Shown one piece after another: positions 1 to 5,134 of a stretch of DNA of 5,134 bases. Numbering within the stretch: position 1 is the first letter of the stretch; every line of letters begins with the position of its first letter. Source of the DNA: Spirochaetaceae bacterium. GTDB taxonomy: Bacteria > Spirochaetota > Spirochaetia > Treponematales > Breznakiellaceae. The stretch lies in the NCBI GenBank assembly GCA_031275595.1, contig JAISOO010000131.1, positions 1-5,134 of the forward strand, written 5' to 3'. The position numbers were made by a program, and so were the translations under genes. The notes under the pieces were generated by a model. That model was not told the origin of the DNA, ran no database searches, and worked only from the letters and a program-made list of their open reading frames with translations.

Positions 1-29
1 GGTTCCAAAACCAACCGGGTTTTGGAACC
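1..29. repeat. Perfect 12-bp inverted repeat (hairpin)
   Basis: GGTTCCAAAACC (1-12) is followed by a 5-base loop (13-17) and its exact reverse complement GGTTTTGGAACC (18-29). No T-tract follows on the + strand; the next bases are GGCTCAATGA. A canonical intrinsic terminator for an upstream + strand gene is therefore not well supported. It could be a terminator read in either direction, a protein-binding palindrome, or one copy of a dispersed element cut by the window edge. The inverted repeat is certain; its role is unknown. Confidence 0.6.
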
Positions 30-244
30 GGCTCAATGAATAACGGCGCGGGCGGCCTGCGCTATGAAGCGGGACTCCCGTGCCATGGCGGACAAGCTTC
101 CGCCGTATCCGGTCCAAGCTTCCGCGGATAAATGGTCCCCTGGAGGAGCCGCCTTTTTTGCGGTAATTGCCCTCCCCGCCGGGGCGCGATTTGACGGGAG
201 GCAACGCGCCCGCCCTTGTGTTTTCTTAAAAATTCAGGTATATT
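30..244. other. Intergenic region with short repeats, no gene seen
   Basis: No reading frame here has a ribosome binding site or protein-like composition. The region holds an 11-base direct repeat, CAAGCTTCCGC, at 93-103 and 115-125. The first copy sits in a small hairpin (GGCGGA 87-92 with TCCGCC 99-104). A GC-rich palindrome, CCCCGCCGGGG, lies at 174-184. TTGACG at 191-196 resembles a -35 box, but no -10 box lies at the right distance. TATATT at 239-244 abuts the next start codon and has only a poor -35 partner (TTGTGT, 216-221). The promoter of the downstream lipoprotein gene is therefore not resolved. Confidence 0.5.
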
Positions 245-1849
245 ATGGGTATGCATAAAAAACTCCCCGGTACGATAATTTTGTGGGCAATGAGTATGAT
301 CTTCTTGCTCGCCGGATGTTCTGATCTGATGCAATCCGATGAGAATTCTAAATCCTTGGTTTCTTATACTTGTACTTATAATGGTAATGGAAATACCGGT
401 GGGAAGGTCCCCGGATCGAAAAAGGCTTTAGCGGGGGAGGCGATAACCCTGGCGGTAAATGTCGGAGATTTGGTTAAAACGGGATATAGTTTTGCCGGGT
501 GGAACACCGAATCTGACGGCTTGGGGACTTCCTACCAGGGGGGGGCCACGGTAATTCTGGAATCAAATATGACGCTTTATGCTCAATGGGTGCCCAAGAC
601 GGAAACCACCCTTTCGTTTTATGCGGCCACCACCTCGAATGAGTGGTATTTGGTGGACGCCCAAAAACTTGCGGAAAATGACTTCTGTGTTGTTTATGGC
701 GAAACGGGCCGAAATATATCCGCCTCTGCGGCGCGGGCTATTGCCGATGAATATAAAAACAACGTTTATCCTAAAATTACCGATGCCTTTGGCGGCATCA
801 TGTATATGCCCAATAATAAGAACAAAATCATTCTGCTCCTGTTGGATATACAGGACGGGTTTAGTGGCAGCGGCGGTTATGTGGCCGGTTATTTTGATTC
901 TACCCACATGCTATCGAAGAAAACCTACCCTTATTCCAATGAGGCGGCCATGCTTTTTATGGACGTATACCCCGGGGATCCTTCCGCCGTAAAAGACTTT
1001 TGTACCGTCATCGCCCATGAATTGCAGCATCTTATCCATTTTTCTAAAAACCCCGACAGACATCTCTGGATCAACGAGGGCTTATCCCTGGCGGCGGAAT
1101 ATATTTACGGCGGGGAGCAAATTACCCAGCGGATAGATTATTTTAACGGAAAATTCGTAGATACAACCATTCCCCTGGGGAACAATTTTTTTGTCTGGGA
1201 TGGCTATTGGGAACAGCGATACGGGGATTACCTGGCGGATTACGCCACCGCCTATCTTTTTTTCCGGTGGCTGGGGATCCAGGCGGGACAGAATAATCCG
1301 ATATACCAAGCTATTATTAATTCTGAATATGCTGATTACCGGGCCGTAACCGGGCCGGCATCACAAATCGATTTGGCGTTTTCCGATTGGAAAACCTTGC
1401 TGGGTACCTGGATGCTGGCTAATTATTATCAAAAAGACTCGGGGTTGTATGGGTATCAGAAGCAAGTACCTGCCCTGACCATATCGACGGTCCCCAACTA
1501 TGAAAATGCCAAACCGCAATTTTACCCCGGCGAAGGGGTTTTTTCCCTGATTACCTCGAGTGTGAATCCATCACAGCCGGATGATATCTATTACATCGGC
1601 CTTCCGCAGGATCCACCTTCGTCGTCGCCCCCCAGTCTATCAGCCTCCGGGCCGTATACCGGCAAGGCCCTCCTTACCTTTAACGGCAATTCCAATGAGA
1701 AAGGGCTGAATGCGAACGGATATTATGTGGCATCCTCCCTCATGGGAAGCATCTCGCGAAACGCGGCAGCCCGGGACGGCCCCTTGGGTTCTCCGCCGGG
1801 AAATTACCCCGTGGATTTCCGGGAGATGGCGAAAAAAAACCGCCCCTAG
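245..1849 (+). CDS. Lipoprotein with InlB-type repeat and M30-like zinc metalloprotease domain
   Basis: This 534-residue protein is probably a secreted, membrane-anchored zinc endopeptidase. The N-terminus has a basic start, a hydrophobic stretch (about 10-22) and the lipobox LLAGC, with Cys25 as the likely lipidated residue. Residues about 41-115 match the Listeria/Bacteroides (InlB B-type) repeat pattern, with GYSFAGWNT in the middle and LYAQW at the end. This small beta domain is common on bacterial surface proteins. The catalytic region carries HELQH at 258-262 (zinc ligands His258 and His262, catalytic Glu259), then WINEG with Glu278 as probable third ligand. That layout suits a gluzincin-type enzyme, and the surrounding sequence resembles the M30 (hyicolysin) family. 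The C-terminal 200 residues are not recognised. The start is ATG 245 with a weak AGG at 236-238; ATG 251 is an alternative. An eight-G run at 538-545 lies inside the repeat domain. Substrate unknown. Protease call strong, M30 assignment moderate. Confidence 0.8.
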   Translation: MGMHKKLPGTIILWAMSMIFLLAGCSDLMQSDENSKSLVSYTCTYNGNGNTGGKVPGSKKALAGEAITLAVNVGDLVKTGYSFAGWNTESDGLGTSYQGGATVILESNMTLYAQWVPKTETTLSFYAATTSNEWYLVDAQKLAENDFCVVYGETGRNISASAARAIADEYKNNVYPKITDAFGGIMYMPNNKNKIILLLLDIQDGFSGSGGYVAGYFDSTHMLSKKTYPYSNEAAMLFMDVYPGDPSAVKDFCTVIAHELQHLIHFSKNPDRHLWINEGLSLAAEYIYGGEQITQRIDYFNGKFVDTTIPLGNNFFVWDGYWEQRYGDYLADYATAYLFFRWLGIQAGQNNPIYQAIINSEYADYRAVTGPASQIDLAFSDWKTLLGTWMLANYYQKDSGLYGYQKQVPALTISTVPNYENAKPQFYPGEGVFSLITSSVNPSQPDDIYYIGLPQDPPSSSPPSLSASGPYTGKALLTFNGNSNEKGLNANGYYVASSLMGSISRNAAARDGPLGSPPGNYPVDFREMAKKNRP

Positions 1850-1853
1850 GAGG
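1848..1853 (+). promoter_or_regulatory. Strong ribosome binding site overlapping the upstream stop codon
   Basis: AGGAGG begins within the TAG stop (1847-1849) of the protease gene and lies 6 nt before the ATG at 1860. It fixes the start of the small downstream gene, which otherwise has an open frame extending upstream to 1710. It also implies that the two genes share a transcript and may be translationally coupled. Confidence 0.8.
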
Positions 1854-1859
1854 GAAGGT

Positions 1860-2246
1860 ATGACCGTGAAAAAAAGCCTTTTTTTTATGGCCCTGTGGGT
1901 GTTTTCCCCGGGGCTGCTTTTCCCCGGGGGGAACGGGGACGCTTCCAAAACGGAAGAACCGGTAGTGTCCGGAGAAAATCTCTATGACCGCGCCCTGCCG
2001 GGACAGCTTCTGGAGCTTACCGGGAGACTCAGCCTGCGGGGAAGCGAACCCTTTCCGGAGCCGGTGCTCACCGATGCGGAGGGCTATGAGTGGTACATAG
2101 CCCGGGAAGACCGCGGGATCCTTTCGGGGTACGAACAGCGAATCGTGACGGTCCGGGGCCGCCTGGAACTGCGGGAAATGATCCTGGCCAACGGACAAAA
2201 CCAGGGAACCCGCCGGATCCTCTCGGAGATCACCCTGGTTCGTTGA
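1860..2246 (+). CDS. Small exported protein of unknown function, possible OB-fold
   Basis: The product has 128 residues and I do not recognise a named family. The N-terminus (MTVKKS, then a hydrophobic stretch to about residue 21, then small residues ending near GNGDA at 24-28) looks like a Sec signal peptide. No lipobox Cys is present, so a periplasmic location is likely. Residues about 48-128 alternate short strands and turns (LLELTGRL, PVLTD, EWYIA, RIVTVRGRLE, ITLVR). This resembles a small beta-barrel or OB-fold domain, but that is inference from strand pattern only. There are no cysteines or obvious catalytic motifs. The start is set by the AGGAGG 6 nt upstream; the frame upstream of 1860 overlaps the protease gene and is not coding. 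Its gap to the protease gene is only 10 nt, so the two are co-transcribed and could act together, though nothing proves it. Confidence 0.75.
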   Translation: MTVKKSLFFMALWVFSPGLLFPGGNGDASKTEEPVVSGENLYDRALPGQLLELTGRLSLRGSEPFPEPVLTDAEGYEWYIAREDRGILSGYEQRIVTVRGRLELREMILANGQNQGTRRILSEITLVR

Positions 2247-2267
2247 GGCCGGGGTATTGCCCTGTTT

Positions 2268-2300
2268 TGAGGCAACGCAGGTACCATAATGCCTCATTTT
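2268..2300 (+). terminator. Weak terminator-like hairpin after the first operon
   Basis: TGAGGCA (2268-2274) pairs with TGCCTCA (2290-2296), a perfect 7-bp stem with a 15-base loop, followed directly by TTTT (2297-2300). It lies about 20 nt after the stop of the small exported protein and before the promoter of the next operon, where a terminator is expected. The long loop and short T run make it weak. A competing hairpin (TTGCC 2257-2261 with GGCAA 2271-2275) uses the same bases. Confidence 0.35.
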
Positions 2301-2321
2301 GAAATGTTACCGAAAGGCTAC

Positions 2322-2350
2322 TTGACAAAACCCCATTGCATCGATAGAAT
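2322..2350 (+). promoter_or_regulatory. Sigma-70 type promoter of rimP-nusA-infB
   Basis: TTGACA (2322-2327) is a perfect -35 box, followed by a 17-bp spacer and TAGAAT (2345-2350), five of six matches to TATAAT. The predicted transcription start is near 2357. It is the best promoter in the window, lies in the gap before the conserved housekeeping operon, and points towards it. The leader to the rimP start would be about 135-147 nt. Confidence 0.85.
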
Positions 2351-2356
2351 TTGTAC

Positions 2357-2411
2357 GACAATAAAGATTTTATTTAAAAAGGGCTCGCGGGGACGGCCCT
2401 TTTTTATTGTC
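2357..2411 (+). terminator. Leader intrinsic terminator (putative attenuator)
   Basis: AAAAAGGGC (2376-2384) pairs with GCCCTTTTT (2396-2404), with an 11-base loop and a T6 run (2400-2405), the form of a Rho-independent terminator. An outer helix is also possible: GACAATAAA (2357-2365) is the exact complement of TTTATTGTC (2403-2411), so the whole first 55 nt could close into one structure with an asymmetric bulge. A small alternative hairpin (AATAAA 2360-2365 with TTTATT 2369-2374) competes with the outer helix. The element sits directly after the promoter and before rimP, so transcripts must read through it to express the operon. The structure is seen; the attenuator role is inferred. Confidence 0.65.
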
Positions 2412-2485
2412 AGGCAAGGCAGGGGCAAGCCCAGGACCGGCTGTTTTGGGCTTGGTTTGGGGTTGCCTTAACCGGATGACGGTCC
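2412..2485 (+). promoter_or_regulatory. Structured rimP leader with possible pseudoknot
   Basis: CAAGCCCA (2426-2433) pairs with TGGGCTTG (2447-2454), a perfect 8-bp stem. An outer helix AGGCAA (2412-2417) with TTGCCT (2463-2468) encloses it. The hairpin loop contains GGACCG (2434-2439), which is complementary to CGGTCC (2480-2485), a few bases before the rimP start. Together these could form a pseudoknot near the ribosome binding site. It matches no riboswitch class that I recognise, and no tRNA is present. The pairings are seen; any function is inferred. Confidence 0.4.
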
Positions 2486-2493
2486 AAAACCAT

Positions 2494-2500
2494 GGAGGGG
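2494..2500 (+). promoter_or_regulatory. Shine-Dalgarno sequence deciding the rimP start
   Basis: GGAGGGG lies immediately after the first in-frame ATG (2492) and 5 nt (counting from GGAGG) before an in-frame TTG at 2504. No purine-rich site precedes ATG 2492, where the sequence is GGTCCAAAACC. This favours the TTG at 2504 as the real initiation codon. Confidence 0.55.
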
Positions 2501-2503
2501 TTG

Positions 2504-2983
2504 TTGCGGTTTACTCCCAGGGGTGGAAATCCTCTTTTTGACACGCTTGAACAGGTAATAACAGGCCTGGGAATGATCCTGGTGGAGTTATCCGTATTCC
2601 GTCATAAGGGAGGTGTGCAAGTCCGCGCCGTGGTGTCCGGGCCGAACCCCATGGGGGTGGAAGGTTGCTCCCGGGTCCATCATGCCCTGCTTCCCCGGCT
2701 GGAATTGGCCTTTCCCGGTCAGGATTTGTCCGTAGAGGTGTCCTCCCCGGGGATAGACCGGATTATTAAAGACGGTTCTGAATTTGCCTGTTATATCGGC
2801 CGGGGCATACGGTGCTTCAGGACGGATATTTCTGATTGGTCCGGCGGTATATTGGCAGCTGCGGATACAACCCAGGTTACCCTTAGGAATCAGGATGGAG
2901 AAATGAAGCTTGATTATGAAATTATCGCCAAGGCAAGGTTAGATTATTCACAGGAGGTTGAAAACCCGTGGCAACGGATATGA
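2504..2983 (+). CDS. rimP: Ribosome maturation factor RimP
   Basis: RimP is a cytoplasmic assembly factor that binds the free 30S subunit and aids its maturation. The protein is 159 residues from TTG 2504, or 163 from ATG 2492, typical of the family. Family landmarks, numbered from TTG 2504, are the N-terminal helix followed by GLGMILVEL (about 21-29), the signature EVSSPGIDR (78-86), and the C-terminal domain ending in EIIAKARLDY (about 139-148). Its position directly upstream of nusA matches the widely conserved rimP-nusA-infB order. The N-terminal block is less conserved and slightly divergent from proteobacterial RimP, as expected for a spirochaete. The last 16 nt overlap nusA, indicating coupled translation. 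The start codon is the main uncertainty, since the Shine-Dalgarno sequence sits at 2494-2500. Confidence 0.93.
   Translation: MRFTPRGGNPLFDTLEQVITGLGMILVELSVFRHKGGVQVRAVVSGPNPMGVEGCSRVHHALLPRLELAFPGQDLSVEVSSPGIDRIIKDGSEFACYIGRGIRCFRTDISDWSGGILAAADTTQVTLRNQDGEMKLDYEIIAKARLDYSQEVENPWQRI
2952..2957 (+). promoter_or_regulatory. Ribosome binding site for nusA inside rimP
   Basis: AGGAGG lies 10 nt before GTG 2968 and within the rimP coding sequence. An in-frame ATG at 2980 overlaps the rimP stop as ATGA but is 22 nt from this site. GTG 2968 is therefore preferred. Confidence 0.7.
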
Positions 2984-4479
2984 CGGAGGCAATCCATCAG
3001 CTTATTCAGGATAGAGGTATCTCTGAAGAGTTGGTTCTGCGGACCATCGAAAGCACCCTTCTAGCGGCATACAAACGCCGTTTTGGAAACGCCGACAACG
3101 CGGTCGTCCGGTTTAGTGACGACAACCGGGAGGTTTCGATTTATGCAAAGAAAAAAATCGTAGACGGTGTTTACGATCCGGTTTCGGAGATAGATCTGGA
3201 AGAAGCCCGGGAGTTAAACCCCGAGGCGGAAATTGGGGATGAACTGCTCTTAGAGGTAGACCCCAAGGATTTTGACCGGATTTCAGTACAAAGCGCCAAA
3301 CAGACCGCCCATCAGTCTATTCGGGAAATCCAGAAAGACAGCCTGTACGAGGAATACAAGGACAAGGTGGGGGAGATTATCATCGGGTACTATCAACGGG
3401 AACGGAACGGTACCATTTATGTGGATCTGGGAAAGGTGGAGGGGATCCTGCCCAAAAAATACCAATCCCCCCGGGAAATCTACCATGTAAACGATCGGAT
3501 AAAGGCGCTAATCACCGAGGTAAACAAGACCCCCGCGGGGCTCCAGGTGGTACTTTCCCGGACCCATACCGATTTTGTCCGGGCCATCTTTGAGCTTGAG
3601 GTACCGGAAGTTTACGATAAAACCGTGGAAATTCACAAAATAGTCCGGGAGCCGGGGTACCGGACCAAACTCGCGGTTTATTCCAACCGGGAGGATGTGG
3701 ATCCCGTGGGGGCCTGTGTGGGCCTTAAGGGGGTGCGGATCCAGGCGGTGATCCGGGAAATGGAAGGGGAAAAGATCGATATTCTTAAATACGATCCGGA
3801 CCCCCGGCGTTTCATTAAAAACGCCCTTTCCCCGGCGGAGGTCCGGGATGTGGTGATTCTGGACGAAGGGAAACACCAGGCCCTGGCGGTGGTCAGCGAT
3901 TCCCAGCTTTCCCTGGCCATAGGGAAGCAGGGGCTGAATGTGCGCCTGGCAAACCGCCTCGTGGACTGGAACATCGACGTTAAAACCGATGCCCAGTTTG
4001 AGGAAATGGACATATCCTCCGAATCCCGGCGGGCGGTTTCCGAACTTTTTGGGGATTCCGAATCCTATGAAGAAGAAATATCCCGAATTGTAGAGCTGCC
4101 CGGGGTGGATTCCGCGGTGGCCGAGGCCCTTCTGACCAATGGAATTGATTTTATCGAAGATTTTCTTGCCCTTTCACCGGATGCTCTCGGTAATATCCAG
4201 GGGGTTACCCCGGAACAGATTGAGATTCTGCGTAAACTTATTGAAGATAATGTTGAAATTGTGGAAGAGGAAGAGATCCAGGAAAAAGAGGAGCTTTCCG
4301 GTGAGGAGCCGGAGGGTGTGGAGGAAGGCCCCTCCGTGGAAACGGGCGGGGAAGATGTTTTCCCGGAGCCGGAGGTGGAGGAATACGAATGTCCCGAATG
4401 CGGGGCCAGGATAACGGTGGATATGACAAGCTGTCCGAATTGCGGCATTGGGTTGAGTTTTGAATATGAAGATGAATAA
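2968..4479 (+). CDS. nusA: Transcription termination/antitermination factor NusA with C-terminal zinc ribbon
   Basis: NusA binds RNA polymerase and nascent RNA and modulates pausing, intrinsic termination and antitermination. The 503-residue protein has the standard order: an N-terminal polymerase-binding domain (about 1-130), an S1 domain (about 133-200), and KH1 and KH2 (about 215-345). KH1 carries GLKG at 252-255 and KH2 carries GKQG at 319-322. A helix-hairpin-helix segment (about 372-428) resembles the acidic repeats of long NusA forms. Next comes a very Glu-rich linker (about 430-472). The final 30 residues are unusual: CPECG and CPNCG place Cys475, Cys478, Cys489 and Cys492 as a CX2C-X10-CX2C zinc-ribbon-like module, which most NusA proteins lack. 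The start is GTG 2968, with ATG 2980 as an alternative. The ylxR and ylxQ genes that lie between nusA and infB in many Firmicutes are absent here. Confidence 0.97.
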   Translation: MATDMTEAIHQLIQDRGISEELVLRTIESTLLAAYKRRFGNADNAVVRFSDDNREVSIYAKKKIVDGVYDPVSEIDLEEARELNPEAEIGDELLLEVDPKDFDRISVQSAKQTAHQSIREIQKDSLYEEYKDKVGEIIIGYYQRERNGTIYVDLGKVEGILPKKYQSPREIYHVNDRIKALITEVNKTPAGLQVVLSRTHTDFVRAIFELEVPEVYDKTVEIHKIVREPGYRTKLAVYSNREDVDPVGACVGLKGVRIQAVIREMEGEKIDILKYDPDPRRFIKNALSPAEVRDVVILDEGKHQALAVVSDSQLSLAIGKQGLNVRLANRLVDWNIDVKTDAQFEEMDISSESRRAVSELFGDSESYEEEISRIVELPGVDSAVAEALLTNGIDFIEDFLALSPDALGNIQGVTPEQIEILRKLIEDNVEIVEEEEIQEKEELSGEEPEGVEEGPSVETGGEDVFPEPEVEEYECPECGARITVDMTSCPNCGIGLSFEYEDE

Positions 4480-4510
4480 TCATCATTAATGGTATGAATA
4501 AAGGTGGATC

Positions 4511-5134
4511 ATGGCTGAGGAATTAGATAGTACCCAAAAACCAAAGAAAGTTGAACTCATCAAACACGTGAGGAACGATCATGACCCTCAGGAAGGAAAA
4601 AGCGGTTCCGGAGGGGAGCATGGGGAACGCCGTAAGGTGGTGGTAGTTAAGAAAAAAAGTACCCTTCCTGTTGCGCCGGGGGGCGTGAAAAAAATTCAGC
4701 CGAAGGTCGTTGTTGTACCTGCCCAGATGGAAACGGGGAATGAAAAAGAAGGCGCCCCCCCTGTTTCCGAACCCGCCGGGACAAAAGAAAATTCATTGCC
4801 CCCCGGGGGGGTAACAAAAAACATCCCTCCGGCGCGGAGTGAGGATATGCGGATCGCCGCTTTTCCCAATACCCAGCGGCCCGCGGTAGCCGTTGGCCGG
4901 GTAGGGGGGCGTCCGGTGGGGCCAAGGCCCCCCCGGGATGAGGGGAACCGTCCGCCTTTTCCCAACCAGCGTACCCCGGGAGGACCGGGCCGAACCGGGG
5001 GCAGGACGATAGGGCCCCGGCCCGGTGATAACCGGGCCGGCTTCCAGGGCGGTCCCCGGCAGTTTGGAAGCGGCGCTCCTTCCCGGCAGGGGGGGCCCCG
5101 GCCCGCCGGCGGTCCCGGCCGTCCCGGCGGGTTT
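4511..5134 (+). CDS. infB: Translation initiation factor IF-2, N-terminal part (cut by window end)
   Basis: IF-2 is the GTPase that brings initiator tRNA to the 30S subunit and promotes subunit joining. Only the first 208 codons are present, open to the last base, so the GTPase and tRNA-binding domains lie outside the window. The start ATG 4511 follows AAGGTGG (4501-4507) and lies 31 nt after the nusA stop. The visible part is the variable, disordered N-terminus. It has a Lys-rich start, two similar basic-valine stretches (KVVVVKKK at 42-49 and QPKVVVV at 63-69), then from about residue 123 a low-complexity segment rich in Gly, Pro and Arg. I identify it by position after nusA and by this composition, which I recall from treponemal IF-2; no catalytic motif can be checked here. 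The DNA of this segment is markedly GC-rich, with several G or C runs of six or seven. Confidence 0.9.
   Translation, partial: MAEELDSTQKPKKVELIKHVRNDHDPQEGKSGSGGEHGERRKVVVVKKKSTLPVAPGGVKKIQPKVVVVPAQMETGNEKEGAPPVSEPAGTKENSLPPGGVTKNIPPARSEDMRIAAFPNTQRPAVAVGRVGGRPVGPRPPRDEGNRPPFPNQRTPGGPGRTGGRTIGPRPGDNRAGFQGGPRQFGSGAPSRQGGPRPAGGPGRPGGF

Noticed and set aside
191..231. TTGACG (191-196) with TTAAAA (226-231) as the lipoprotein promoter
   Set aside because: The spacer is 29 bp, far from 16-18 bp, and no better -10 box lies at the right distance.
64..258. Open frame of 64 codons on the + strand before the lipoprotein gene
   Set aside because: It has no ribosome binding site, has unlikely composition, runs through the palindromes of the intergenic region, and overlaps the lipoprotein start in another frame.
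1869..1886. A-run and T-run flanking GCC (AAAAAAAGCC then eight T) as a terminator
   Set aside because: It lies inside the signal-peptide codons of the small exported protein, and the stem would be only A-T pairs with a three-base loop.
2289..2471. Open frame of 60 codons between the two operons
   Set aside because: It runs across the promoter, the leader terminator and the second hairpin, with no ribosome binding site and no recognisable protein features.
2412..2490. A tRNA in the leader, as metY precedes rimP in E. coli
   Set aside because: No cloverleaf, T-loop consensus or CCA-type acceptor can be built; the region folds as one long hairpin instead.
4494..4526. Ten-codon mini-ORF (ATG AAT AAA ... 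TAG) overlapping the infB ribosome binding site and start
   Set aside because: It has no ribosome binding site of its own, and such short frames are expected by chance.
4647..4965. Long open frames on the - strand opposite infB
   Set aside because: They are mirror frames created by the GC-rich, low-complexity infB segment and have no start signals.

Overview
The window looks like a chromosomal segment of a spirochaete, most likely a Treponema, and by its moderately high GC content perhaps from the termite-gut group. This rests on a rimP-nusA-infB order with nothing between nusA and infB, on an IF-2 with a long Gly/Pro/Arg-rich N-terminus, and on an InlB-type repeat lipoprotein with a metalloprotease domain. 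The genus is an inference from remembered family features; no search was run. All genes that can be supported are on the + strand.

Region 1 (1-244) has no convincing gene. It opens with a perfect 12-bp hairpin and holds short GC-rich inverted and direct repeats. Region 2 (245-2246) is a two-gene unit. It encodes an exported lipoprotein with one Listeria/Bacteroides-type repeat followed by a zinc metalloprotease domain (HExxH plus a downstream Glu, M30-like). A small exported protein of unknown function follows, with a Shine-Dalgarno sequence that overlaps the protease stop codon. A weak terminator-like hairpin follows this unit.

Region 3 (2322-5134) is the conserved transcription/translation operon. 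A near-consensus sigma-70 promoter (TTGACA, 17 bp, TAGAAT) drives a leader of about 135-147 nt. An intrinsic-terminator-like hairpin starts within about 20 nt of the predicted transcript start, and a second hairpin with a possible pseudoknot follows just before the first gene. Then come rimP (30S ribosome maturation), nusA (transcription elongation/termination factor) overlapping the end of rimP, and the 5' part of infB (translation initiation factor IF-2), which is cut by the window end.

The most interesting points are the terminator placed between the promoter and an operon that encodes the termination factor NusA, which suggests autogenous attenuation, and a four-cysteine zinc-ribbon-like tail fused to the C-terminus of NusA. 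No CRISPR array, tRNA, rRNA, insertion sequence or dedicated defence system is visible.
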